From: Solenopsis invicta
Lineage: Eukaryota; Arthropoda; Insecta; Hymenoptera; Formicidae
Direction of reading: 5' to 3'
Assembly (NCBI RefSeq): GCF_016802725.1
Contig: NC_052672.1
Span: 7,593,685 to 7,657,684 of the forward strand
DNA: 64,000 nucleotides
The notes under the pieces were generated by a model. That model did no database searches and had not been told where the DNA came from. It worked only from the letters and a program-made list of their open reading frames with translations. This document shows positions 49,252 to 60,330 of this stretch, one piece after another; the first letter of the stretch is position 1, and each line of letters begins with the position of its first letter. The position numbers were made by a program, and so were the translations under genes.

Positions 49252-49602
49252 CACGGTATCTGGAGTAGTCCATGGCGTTAGACGAGTCCTCGATCGACCC
49301 GTCGGAAGCGGCGGGCGGATAGCCGCCGTCGTACTCGGCCTGCGGATACTCTGGAACCGTGTGATACGGGCGAGTGACATACGTTGGCCGGTCGTGGCCG
49401 ACCGCGAGATCGTTCGGCCGATCATGATTCCAGATCGCGTAAGACGAATCGTAATGGTTGGTAGGATTACTGACGCCACCAACGTACGTGGGCCGATGAG
49501 TCTCGTGGCTATGCGAGGGCCTGCTGGGCCTTACCGCGTTGCTGTAAATGTGTACGTCGTCGTCCACGTATGGCTGTTGATGCCCGAGATTTATGGAAAA
49601 TG
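49252..49602 (-). CDS. Clip-domain serine protease, exon 3 (Tyr/Pro/His-rich linker)
   Basis: 351 nt, phase 1 to phase 1, acceptor ttgcccag, donor cgtg|gtaatc. Encodes residues 321-437: low-complexity sequence rich in Tyr, Pro, His, Asp and Ser, with repeated HDRPTYV/THRPTYV and EYPQAEYDGGYPP motifs. There are no cysteines, so it is probably an extended linker between the clip-like and protease domains. Family members have linkers of variable length here. Confidence 0.85.
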
Positions 49603-52600
49603 CTGGGCAACGTAACGGTGTCGCTATTAGCTATTCGGAATCACTCGCATTATGTATGGCTTTGCGACTGAATTTAAGCCGCATAACATGGCGATTATGC
49701 AATCACGCATATTATCTTTATTCATAGTTAGAGGATTAAAGATTATCAATTTAGAATCTAATCGAGAAATTAATGTAGAAGATTATTACAATAATAAATG
49801 TTAATGTTATTAACCCTAGTCTATTACACTTGGATTAGATCCGATAAGATCTATTTTCTATTACTTCTGTGCGTGCACAAATGAAATATAGAGCACTGTG
49901 CTTTCACAAATTTTTTCTGCGGCGGCTGATAGTATCAGGTAAGTGGAATATTATATCATTTCATTAGCTAATTTAATTCGTCCTTCGCGCTCTTTTGGTC
50001 TGACCTGCTGTAGTAATAACGTAACTTTTTTTTCGATTAATTCTGTATCTTATTTTATCGTTTCTTCACAAAATATTTGTTATAAATTAACAATAATACT
50101 AATTTGTAATTATTTGTTACCAATTAAAGTAAAAATGAACTTTTTTTTATTCTATTAACTTTTTTTTAAATTAATAATTAATGTATTATAAAAATATAAA
50201 TTAATACCGTTTTAAAAATTATTTTTAAAGACTAATTGTAGACAATTCTTAACGAGTTCATCTAATAAATGATGTTAAATAATACCAGAATACTCTACTG
50301 TAACAAAATATATATTTTATATTTTATTCTTAGTTTAGTAAACTGATGGCTTATTTGTTTCTTAAATAAAATATTTATCGTACACAGGTCTATCTTTTTT
50401 TAGTTCCGTATTACATATTATTTTATTACATATTATTTTTTTGTAATGAAAAGTAGGTAATAATAAAATTTTTGACAGATGATTTTTAGATTTTTTGCCC
50501 AAATAAGTGTTAACGTATTTTATATTTTAAATATTTTATATATTTTATATATTTTGCAATATATTTTGATTCCTTCTAAGTAGTTTCTAACTTATCACTG
50601 GAATAAAAGTGTAGTTAGCAAAATTAGTTTAAAAAATCACAAGATGCTCATTTTGGTCGAGTCCGGCAAACCGTTGTGTATGTGTGATTGTTTGAAGAGT
50701 AGTAGACTAGAGTTAACAATTCACTTGCATCGCTTTCTCTATAATTATTCGTCGCAACCAAGAAACACTTTTATCCAACTCATACAAAATCATGTACTGT
50801 AAAGTATATAAATACAGTCTTGGTCTTAAGTATTACCACCTACATTTTTAAAAATGCTTTTAATTGAAAGGAATTTTTACAAAATTTAAAATGTTAATTA
50901 TTATTTGTTTAAAAACCTTTAAGCTTTATAATATTGATAACACCAATAAGAAACAATACAAACCGAAAGAATTATATATGTATATAAATAAAAAAAAGTG
51001 GTACCTCGTTCTTTTGACCAAAGCAGTATGAAAGAAAACATAAAAAAATTGTATTTAAATAATAATAATTTTAATTAAACTATTTTAATCACACAAATGA
51101 GTAAAGAAGCACCAATTACAGTCAACATTAAAATTTGACACTAAATATTATTTTATATGTTTTAAGTATGTTATAAATCTTAAATGTCTTTGCTCTGCAA
51201 TACCAATAAAAGTTATTAAAATTTAAAAACTATAGGCTTTTTCATTATTCTTTTTTTTAAGTGACAAAGATTTTGATCGTGAGTACACAAATTTTGGTTT
51301 TAAAACTAGTTGCAAAAGAAAACAATGGCTGGTATCATAATCAAATATTATTTCAAGACAATCTTGAACAATATATTAAGATGCTAACTGCATAATATGA
51401 CTCTGTGTTTCGTGATAACATCTTAAGATAGTACTTGAGACGATTTTTAATATAGGAATCAACTATGAATAACGACCAATAAAAAATTTGGCTAGTTTAT
51501 GCAGCAAAAATGATTTTATTTTGTAGCAGTTTCAGGTAAATAATTTAAACTAGTAAATTAATTCAGATAAACTTTGGTATAAATATTTATTAAAGTTTTA
51601 TTAGTATATGTAAAAAATATAATTTAATTCGTAATGCTAGTATACTTTTTCATCAAATTTTCAAATAAATATTACAAAATGAGATTTTACGTAAGCGTCA
51701 AAAGAAAACAAAAAATTAAATAACTGTTAAACGAACAAGAGAATTATGTTCAAATTTTGCTCAGATACTCAAACATAATAATAGAACAATCTATGGAATT
51801 TTTATATTTTTGATACTGTACTTTAAGATGTAACACACACATCTTTAAATACACTTTTAATTTTATAAATTGCGCTTTAAATACAGTTTAGAAATGCAAT
51901 CAACTGAAATTAGAAATTATTATAAATTGATTATAAATTTAATGTTGCTATATCTTTGACAGAGCGGTCTAAATACGGGTCAATTAATTAATTTGTGATA
52001 TCACTTCCAGCTTTGGTTTATATATGCGTTTCAAGATCAGCTATGTGTAGTTTATAAAACTGAATATATATTTAAGATTTAAAGAAAAGTCGGTAATACC
52101 GGTATAGATTTCTTAAAGCGGCACCCTCTTATTTCTTGGAAACTAAACATTACACTATATTAATTAATACTGATGAAACAATAATACTAATAAAACAATA
52201 ATCTTAGACAATTAAAGAATTAAAAACCCATAATTTATACATTCATAGCTTTTTTCTATATAAAATCCATTATGCATAGTTTAAATAATTCGCGAGTCTC
52301 TTATTTATAATATTAAATTATTTTACACGTTTGTAGTTTCCTAAAGCAATTTTGTTTATATTTCTCTTTCATGCTTCTTTATAGTGCGGTTTGGAACATA
52401 AAGCCTCTGTGTAGCATAAACCGGCGTTTCTCTCCGCAAGAACAATAACTACAAAATTTTCAACCACAATGTTGACAGACGTTTCATTAATTTTTTTGTA
52501 TTTTCTTCAAAACCTTAAGATCAAAAACATAAAAAAAAAAAAATCGAACGGGACCGATCCACGATATACTAGTAAACTTTTTCACTTTGAGATCGTGTCT

Positions 52601-53892
52601 GAATTCTACCTGCGCCAATTTTGGTATCCGATTTCTAAAATGTTCTTTCTAATTACGTTGCAAAAACATTAATTATAAAATACAAAACTATATTATAAAA
52701 TGCTATATCATTTGATAGAAGACACTTTCTAATTTGTTTTTATGTTTTTAAAGTTTTATTTTTAATCTTTATTTAAAAAATATTATTTACAGACGAAGTG
52801 GTATGCCGGAATTGATGACTTTCCTCTGCCTATAAAATAATATTAGACCAAGCATCAACCTCCATTATAGTTATGGCACTTCTGTACTTATTTGAGAGAA
52901 CTTACTTTCTTATTATAAAACTAATACTACAAGAAAATATGTACCACGATATGTAATTATCTTGTTCTGTCGGTGACATTATTTCCTCGTCTGTTTCTAG
53001 TCGTAGGCATTGTATTGATGTTTGCGCGGTTACGGTGAGCGACTTGCGGCTTGAGAAAGCACGCTCGCGTAAAGTTCTACGGGCGTGCAACGCGATGCCG
53101 CCGCGCAAACTAGGTGTGAATAACTGTATTTGAAAGTGCTGGCCGTCGCAGCGTCGATGCGCGCGACACTGGCTGGACGCCGTTGGTTGTGTAATTTCGG
53201 ATGTCGCCGGATAGAAATCAGGTTACTTCCAGCCGGTGTCTCCTTTCAGTTAGCAATAAACCGAGCGTTCTCAACCTTCTCGCGATCTAATCTCATCTTT
53301 ATCCCTAACGTTACAGTCTGGCAAAATAACGTTACATCTTCTCCACCGTTAATTATAGCATCATCCGGTGACATACAGTATTCTCTTTGCGATCTTCGCT
53401 AAATACCGAATTTCTCTACCTCATATAGAAAGTATACGATTATATCGAATTATTTCATTATAATCGTTATGAATTACGGATCAAAGTAGTCAAGATTTGA
53501 CAATCGATCACACATGAAGTTTCAAAGTGTTTACGGAAATTGTTCTCGAGCAAGTCGCGCTAAAAGCGCAACCTCGAAGTCTCGGTTCAGAAACTCGGTT
53601 TAGCGACATTCGAGGACACAGACCCTGTTCCAGGATGTCGTAAATTTACAACGGCATGACGGCAGATAAAAAGGACCTCGCGAGTTAATTGAGACACGCC
53701 ATTGAATTAAAAACTCTTCCGTGAGAAAAGAACATACAACGTTTTCATTGTCTGATCCGTTCCTAAATGGTGCATTAAGAAACTCACCGACTGTTTAGTT
53801 AAAGTTTGTTAACTATTTTTTAATTAGAGTTATTTCAGCACACATATTTCGTCGATACATATGAAATATGATTCAGTGCGAGAAAAACTTAC
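49603..53892 (-). other. Protease intron 2 (4.3 kb)
   Basis: Mostly AT-rich, with a copy of dispersed repeat A (52118-52800) and a GC-richer block at 53000-53760 next to exon 2. That block contains CpG-rich sequence without a convincing exon and could hold regulatory sites. Elsewhere (49950-52080) nothing recognisable. Confidence 0.75.
52118..52800. repeat. Dispersed repeat family A, copy 2
   Basis: Colinear with 6627-7455 by the shared blocks gcggcaccctcttatttc, aaaacccataattta, catagctttttt-ctatataaaat, ttattttaca and tttatgtttttaaagttttat-tttaat-tttattta, in the same order and on the same strand. Shorter than copy 1 by internal deletions. Confidence 0.65.
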
Positions 53893-54078
53893 TGGCATTC
53901 TGTAGCAAACCCACGGTCGGTCGCGACGCTTGTTCAGGTATGTCATCGTCGTCCACGCAGCAGCTCCATATTAAACCCCCGGAACAGAGATCGACAGGGC
54001 GACCGCCACCGAGAACGCAGCTAATGCTGAGACCGCACTCGAATTTTGCACCTTTGTACTTGCACGTTTGCGGTATCA
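53893..54078 (-). CDS. Clip-domain serine protease, exon 2 (six-cysteine clip-like domain)
   Basis: 186 nt, phase 1 to phase 1 (acceptor ctgtgcag, donor gtaagt). Six cysteines at residues 264, 273, 279, 290, 298 and 299, ending in adjacent CC, give the clip-domain pattern. FECGLSISC and GRPVDLCSGG lie between them. Clip-like modules regulate protease zymogens in arthropod extracellular cascades. Confidence 0.88.
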
Positions 54079-54649
54079 CTGCACAGTAGAAAATATTTTT
54101 GTATCTATATTAAAACTGTTTTTTTTTTATTAAAATTTTCTGTTGATCTTTTTAACAGCCAAATTAATTTAACATAATCGTGTTGTTTGAATATTTTGTA
54201 TTAAATTGATATTGAATATTTCTTATTGTTAGTAGATATTAAAATAACATAATTTATGTAAATAAACAAAAAATACAAAAGTAAAGTGATTTTGAATTTA
54301 TTTTAAATTAATGAATAGAATGTGTGTCAATATATTATAAATGTTATTACTTCCAAATTGTGTCAAAGTGTCACAGGGTTTTTGCATTAATTTTTTTAAT
54401 ACTCGTGTTACTTTCTCCAGCATTTTCATCTTGTGTTAATTTAACACACAAAATTTAAATAAACCGTTTATGCAATATACATGCAATATAGATTTTCAAA
54501 ATAATTGAAGTTTAATGTGTAAAAAAATTGCATTTTTGAGATTTCTCAAATTTTTTGTAATTAACGTTATTTGGAAATTCAGATATCGTAAATATACTGT
54601 TTAGCCTCTAAATGCAATCTTTTTATTTCTATATCTCATTTTAGCCATG

Positions 54650-54720
54650 CTATAAAAGCTGGGAAGCAGCATCTCACGCACGAGAAGCAGTTCAGTCATC
54701 GAGCAACATCGAGTGGAAAG
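54650..54720 (+). promoter_or_regulatory. Plus-strand TATA promoter inside the protease gene
   Basis: Ctataaaagctggg at 54650 is a textbook insect TATA box in GC-richer sequence, followed 41 bp downstream by an arthropod-initiator-like TTCAGTCATC (54691-54700). The sequence after it (cgagcaacatcgagtgg) looks like a short 5'UTR. The next ATG (54724) gives only M-I-L-S-L-F-V-F before a TAG. It may drive an unrecognised or decayed gene. Confidence 0.35.
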
Positions 54721-55302
54721 GGAATGATTTTATCATTATTTGTCTTTTAGATTATAAAACTTCAATTTTAAACATTTTGTTCAAAAATGCAATTGTTTCA
54801 AAAAATTTAAAGTGGGTAATTAAGATAAAGCGCCCTATATGCTTATAAATATATGTTCAGTAAAGTCTATCAAAATAAATTGTGTATACGTATCAATAAT
54901 AACCTAAACTACAAATATTATAAGTATATGACTTTATCATCATAAGTAGAATATTTACTATTTCAGCAAAACTATATTTTTCCTGTCATATGATTAAAGG
55001 AAAGATACCAAAATAAAAAAAAATGTATTTTATAGGGCATAAACAATATATTGACTTCTGATCAGAATATTTTCTGATCAGATACTGATGATCTTTTTTA
55101 TAAAAAAATTTCAATAAAAGTCATTTTTTGTATATTAAGCCTCAATTATTTCTGAAACCTAACGTGCTGCTGCTGAAAATTGGCTTACGACATTATTCTT
55201 AACATCTAAAAATATGTAAAACACCTCGTTTAATTTAAGATAATTAAAAAAATGGATTTTTTATAAACTAATGTTATTTTAACCGTTACTCTATTTTGTA
55301 GG

Positions 55303-55347
55303 ATCACTCGCGTCCAAGCAAAATTTTCCGCGACGCGTACACCGGTA
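55303..55347 (+). other. Possible small plus-strand exon
   Basis: A pyrimidine-rich acceptor (ctctattttgtag, ends 55302) and a GTACGT donor bracket about 45-48 nt with an open frame (DHSRPSKIFRDAYTGT). It is distinctly GC-richer than its flanks and lies 650 bp downstream of the plus-strand TATA box. Could be an exon of an antisense transcript; very small, so chance is a real alternative. Confidence 0.15.
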
Positions 55348-56109
55348 CAGTACGTGTCAAAATTACATAATTTTATCAACTGTTATTGTCATTTCACTTT
55401 TTAATCGTATACTAGAAGGTTGAAACTAAATAAAATTATGGTTGAAAACCATGTTATTACGGTGTACTCTTTAAAAAGAATACACCGTAAAATGTGAATG
55501 ACCCCACGATGTAAAATAAGGAACAAAACGTTACGATGCAGAATAAGAGTTAATATTAATAGATAGCTAACTAATACATAAAAGTTTTTGTTAAAAAATA
55601 ACCTAGTCAAAAATTTGTTTCATCTGTAGACATCTGAAAGTAATCGAATCTACTACATTGATGTTTATCTATGTATTGTCACGATACTGTAGCTTTAATT
55701 AGATACATTTCTTCAGCTCATCTTTCTGAAGATCAACATCAGAAAATGAATCAGCCATGAAACTTTTTCTCTCTTTGATTCATCAAAGTGAATTCCGAGT
55801 CGATTTTTAATACATACAATTTAATTAATAATTCACAATGATACTTTTATATTCTACTAAAAGGAAAATCAATGATTAAATTACTATTAATTCTCATTTT
55901 ATAAACTTTCAAAAATATCAAATATAAAAGGCTGAATCACGAGTCTTTATATTTTTATTTGTTTATTTCATATAATTTATTTAATTTATAGTTTGCGCTT
56001 TTATAGCTTTTGATAAAATTGATCTGTAGCAGCCTACGAAGTTTATTCGCAGGATCAATATCATGTTGGATCAGAAGCATTTTCTGATATCATTTTCAAT
56101 CCTACATAC

Positions 56110-56884
56110 TTCTGCCCAACATATCCATAAGGCCGCTCTGGAGATTAGAGCCGTGTCCTCGATGATCACTGGTGTGATTTCGCTTCTTTCTAAGTGTCTC
56201 CACCAGCAAAGCGCCTTGCTGCTGGCTAGTTAGCTTCCTATCTCTGCTCTGACGATGCCCATCTACCATTTCCTCAATTACTCCATTCAATCTCTTTTGT
56301 CTCATTTCATTCAGTAATTCCTGGATATTTATTTCTTCATTCTGTGGATTTTTTTCGAACACTTTCTGCCCGCTCCAATCCGCCTCTTCTGTATTATGAT
56401 TCAAGAAATGATTTTGGGTATCTGTGGAAAACACCGAACTCTTCGGATGATCTGTGTCCTCCAATATGGCGTCGGTGGATTCATCACCGTCGTATGGAAA
56501 ATTAGAAAAGTACTGATACTGCTCGACCTTGGATGGTCTGCCTACCACGTTCTTCAGAGTGCTCTCGATGGCTCGATTCTCGCGCGTTAGATCCTGCCTC
56601 GTCCTAGTGGCTTCGGATTTCCAGAGATCATGATGCTCGTTCGAATCTTCGACCATCGCAAATCTTTTCGGTGAGTCTTGGAGAGCTTTATCCTCTCGCG
56701 AGTTCGACGATCTCGACCGATACACATTGGATCGCTGCAGACGAGTGTCTTTAATTTTGACGGGCACGCTCGATCGGCTCGCAGCCGCGATCTTACAATC
56801 CTCTCTGCGTTTCCACGAATAGGTGTCATGGGGATCGAACGCGCTCGCCACGGTAATCAAAAGCACCCCGAGCACGATCTTCAT
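56110..56884 (-). CDS. Clip-domain serine protease, exon 1 (signal peptide and charged linker); gene overview
   Basis: The ATG at 56884 starts MKIVLGVLLITVASAF, a clear signal peptide (cleavage near residue 15-16). The rest of the exon (to residue 258) is a hydrophilic Ser/Arg/Asp/Glu-rich linker with one cysteine in EDCK near residue 29. Read through, the frame stops after 260 codons, but the stop overlaps a strong donor, AGA A|GTATGT (56109). Splicing there is phase-matched to exon 2 and to every later exon, giving 2,076 nt or 691 residues. The triad His494/Asp544/Ser643 is intact, so an active secreted trypsin-like protease is predicted. From memory the closest relatives are Drosophila CG8172 and proteins annotated 'serine proteinase stubble-like'; this match was not searched. 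If exon 1 is instead a separate intronless gene, it would encode a 260-residue secreted protein. Confidence 0.78.
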
Positions 56885-58673
56885 GATCGACTTTGACTTC
56901 CGCTTGTCACTTCGAGAACACTTCGGATACTTTGCGCATCGTCACGATCTCACGGCGCGCTTAAAAGTTAAAAGGGTCGCACTACAATGTGGATTACTCA
57001 CAAACGGTTCATCACCTTCTCTTTGGCGATCAATGAAGAACAGTAGAGATTTCACGATTAAATAAAGTTTCTCCGAAATTATTCGAAGAGAAACTTGACT
57101 TAGTTGGAAGCTGCGAGTCAAGTTTTCTCTTGTGATGTTAGACTAGCTGAAATTTCACTTGTAAAAACGTTTAAGGAATTAATTGGCATACGATTAATTT
57201 CTTTGATTCGCCAGCTCCTGGCTTTTCTTTTCATATGAATAGTAAACTTTCCACTTTGGAAGAAACATCAGATTTTGAATGCACTTGATAAGATTTGATT
57301 GTCAATTAATTCCGGTTCAAAAATCCTTAATCTTTAACGTAGTGATTCATGGTCGAATTTCTCTCACAAATCTTGCACTTTGTCGAACGCTTTCGCGAGC
57401 AGCACAATATTTCGAACGATTTTGGAATCCCATGTAACCACCGCCATTTTGATATCACTGATTTCTCTTGCGATATCTTCAATTTATGTAAACTCTTCAA
57501 ATGCAAGACAACAGCAAACGTAGCCTCTTCTTGGAGATCGCTGACGCATATGTACGATCGAAGGGCAGTGTCAAAGGTTAAAGGCGCCTTACGACACTTC
57601 ACTGGAGTGACAGTGAGAAACCGTGACAATACCCGCCTTCTGCACGTGGACTGGCTTAAACCGATGTCCCACGAGTCACGATCTAAGAAGGCGTCCACTG
57701 CTTTCACCGGCATCAGCTTTCCCGCAACGGCGGCGGCGGTGTCGTCCCTTGGTCTCACATTGGTTCCCCACCTTCGCCATCGCCAGAACACATCGCCGTG
57801 TCGGATCTTATTTTCCATTTCTTTCTTCGTTGAATTGTTATGTCGCTGCGAAATTGTCGTACTCTGAATAGTTGGAAAACTTTTTCAAGATTCGGGCCAG
57901 TCGCCTCGTGAAGACGGAAAACTGGGATAGTTATTTCTGTGATGAATCCTTGAATCGTTAAATTATCTCGTTTTATCATTTTATCCTTTGCTACCATTGT
58001 TGTATATTTTTTATTATTGTCAAAGGTTATATTTCGAGGGATTATAAATTTTTATTTAAAATTCTTTTTATGATTGTTATTTTATTAATTTTATTTCTTC
58101 ATTGAGATTTTGATAGCTTCATTACAATATAGTTGAACACTGAAAGAACCATGAAATAATACTTGCTGTTTTAAATTTTAGTAAACATTTAGATTGATTG
58201 AAAATTAAAAATTGTGTGACAATTTTGTAAAAAATCTATTGAGTTTTATCATAAATAAAAGATGAGACAGTGCACGAGTGATCTCGAGCAATTAAAGATT
58301 CGCTATATAAAATGGTTTCATTTACATCGAATAGATTCAATAGATTGGGTCCGAGATTTCGCGACCCAATTTCATCGCATGGGTTCGTAGTATAATGGGT
58401 TCATAGGAGGATAGTATTTTTACTTTGAAAAATAAAACCTAGAGGCGAAGTATCTATTGATAGAGCATCCTATTAAGTTTATTTAAAAACAAATAAATAT
58501 ACAGTTAATACATAGACTAATATTTTCTCATGTATGCTAATTTTTATTTTTGGAAAAAAATTAAGTACAGAAAAGCATTTAGATTGTGCTATGGAAATTA
58601 TCAGAAAAGGAATTAAATTCCACAAAAGTTCAAAAGCTTTGTTCCTGTAATTTAGTAATTCGGGGATTAAATA
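56885..58673. other. Intergenic region upstream of the protease gene
   Basis: The first 130 bp upstream of the protease ATG contain a ccttttaacttttaagcg segment on the minus strand that might act as a TATA-like element. Block 57330-57870 is GC-richer and open on both strands (163 codons minus, 172 plus), but neither frame has recognisable motifs. From 57880 to 58670 the DNA is AT-rich and ends with AATAAA signals for the next gene. Confidence 0.6.
58543..58548 (-). terminator. Candidate polyadenylation signal AATAAA for the small secreted-protein gene
   Basis: AATAAA on the minus strand about 126 nt downstream of the TAG at 58674. A second AATAAA is at 58483-58478. Either distance is normal for an insect 3'UTR. 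Confidence 0.4.
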
Positions 58674-58885
58674 CTAGATATCATCTTCAATAAAAGGAAA
58701 GATATCATCGGCAAAGCGCTTGTAACGACGAGAGAAGAGGTGCGCTGAGGTCGCAGTGAAAACGGAGCTTCCGTGCGCTTCATTATAAATATTCTTGTAG
58801 AAAGTAAGCGTTGGTAAGTGGCCTTTCAAGTACGATTCCGATTTCGTCTCTCTTGTTAACTCAACTATGAACACTTCGTGCTTTG
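58674..58885 (-). CDS. Small secreted protein, exon 3 (C-terminal part)
   Basis: 212 nt ending in TAG (58676-58674). The best acceptor is tgtgag at 58887-58886, which is pyrimidine-poor but exactly phase-matched to exon 2. Encodes KHEVFIVELTRETKSES, then KGHLPTLTFYKNIYNEAHG, then dibasic sites RRYKR followed by FADDIFPFIEDDI. The acidic tail after RRYKR looks like a prohormone-type cleavage product, but I recognise no known peptide. The weak acceptor is the main doubt. Confidence 0.42.
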
Positions 58886-59693
58886 CTCACATTTACAATA
58901 GAAAATTACTATAATCGCATCGCATATATCGTTTAGATGACAGTTGCATCAGATAAAATATCGTTAAAAGGAAATCCTTTCTTTAAACTCTCTTTAATTT
59001 TTCGAGTACATTTTCGTAACGATAAGTCTAACTAGTTTGATATAATTTGTTTAAGTAGGTTTATTAAACCCATACATGAATGATGCGCTAAACTTGCCTC
59101 TCTTATTCTAAACTAATTCGATTATAATTATTATATGCCGGCGATAATAAAAAAAATGTCGGATTGCTTGGAATAGATAAAGATATAGACCACCTTGCTT
59201 TGGTTGTGTGCGTGAGTATGAGTATCCGGTGAACGTCAACCGGTTTGTCATCTTAAAATCTTTCGATATCTATCATATTTCATCGAGATCTCACCGTCTC
59301 GCGCAAATGGCTCATATGGCTGAATCATCCTTATCGCATGCTATTCATTTGTTAATTCAAATTGTTTTGAAGGAAAGATATATCAATGTCAGTATAATTT
59401 TTCGCAGCGTTATTCACTGTCTTCCAAAAAATACTAAATATATATATAATCATGATAATTAAATATACTTCAACTGTTCTATTTAAATCGTGTTACTATC
59501 AAATGCAAAAGTGAAGATATGAATCTCTTTTTCTCAACAAAGTTGAGAGAAATTATCATTCTGATATATAGTAAATTTTTTTCTTTGAAGCAGCCTTATT
59601 TTAATATCTATTTATTTTCAATAGCGTTAGCGTATTTGAGGCAATAACATTATCTAATATATAATAAGAATAATTATAACAGACACTACTTAC

Positions 59694-59771
59694 ATCCAAG
59701 TTCATCGAAGAATCTCATCTGTCCATGTGAGTCGATAGCATTTTCGATATTTTCTTCTTTCTCTGGCTGAC
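59694..59771 (-). CDS. Small secreted protein, exon 2
   Basis: 78 nt, phase 1 to phase 1, between a strong acceptor (ttttttttcag) and donor GGAT|GTAAGT. Encodes GQPEKEENIENAIDSHGQ then MRFFDELG; acidic and probably unstructured. The high quality of both splice sites makes this a well-supported exon. Confidence 0.62.
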
Positions 59772-59853
59772 CTGAAAAAAAAAGTACGTTCAAATTTCTC
59801 TCGCAAAATATTGTTTTTGGCGATAAACGAAAAATGTGACTATGTATATTTAC

Positions 59854-59956
59854 CGAAATTTTTCAGAAATCGATTGTTCTTTCTCTTATTAGAGAGACAG
59901 CAGATATTGGCGGTCAGAAGTAGCGAGATAAGCGCTCCGACTTTGAGAACAGTCAT
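59854..59956 (-). CDS. Small secreted protein, exon 1 (signal peptide); gene overview
   Basis: The ATG at 59956 starts MTVLKVGALISLLLTANICC, a strong signal peptide, followed by LSNKRKNNRFLKNF and donor TTCG|GTAAAT. The phases of the three exons agree and predict a protein of about 130 residues (393-nt CDS) with a KRK site just after the leader, an acidic middle and a second basic site near the C-terminus. This is an architecture of secreted peptide precursors. No family recognised. The gene lies 1.8 kb upstream of the protease gene on the same strand. It could alternatively be a 5' part of a larger transcript with different 3' exons. Confidence 0.6.
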
Positions 59957-60330
59957 TTCTCCCTTCAGCCGTCAGCGATGATCGTGCGATTCACTGTCGT
60001 CCGCCAAACATGTTCACGACGTTGTCATGAATCGTTTCTGATCCGACACCGTATCATTTTATCGCGTTCATGATTTCACTTTGAAATCCGTGCCTTCCGA
60101 TTGCTCGTCGCCTGCGTCTCTCCTGTCGACGGTTCTGTTAGAAGCCGAGAAAAAATCGTTAAATAAAAAAGAGCCTTTCGTTTCCCAAGCTCTTTTTTTT
60201 ATGGTCGCTCGTTGCAATTGAATGTAGTAAAATTTGTTTTACATGCGCGGACGCGCTACGTTTAATCGAACGGCTGCGAAGAGCTCAAAGGGGACTCAAT
60301 AATACGGACCTCGCTGGAAAGTGTTAATTG
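59957..60330 (-). promoter_or_regulatory. 5' leader and probable promoter of the small secreted-protein gene
   Basis: Upstream GC-richer sequence with a TTTTTTATTTAAC AT-rich box at about 60165 on the minus strand, roughly 200 nt before the ATG. It includes several upstream ATGs out of frame. Position-based call. Confidence 0.35.

Larger units (their letters stand above)
54079..56109 (-). other. Protease intron 1 (2.0 kb), with an oppositely oriented TATA promoter
   Basis: AT-rich intron. On the plus strand it contains a well-formed TATA box region (54650-54720) and, 600 bp on, a short exon-like segment (55303-55347). A 34-bp hairpin (ttacggtgta/tacaccgtaa, 55457-55490) lies further along. 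No transposase or known coding exon was found. Confidence 0.75.

Noticed and set aside
49223..49615. 130-codon plus-strand frame
   Set aside because: Antisense of protease exon 3; the minus-strand frame fits splice phases and the family layout.
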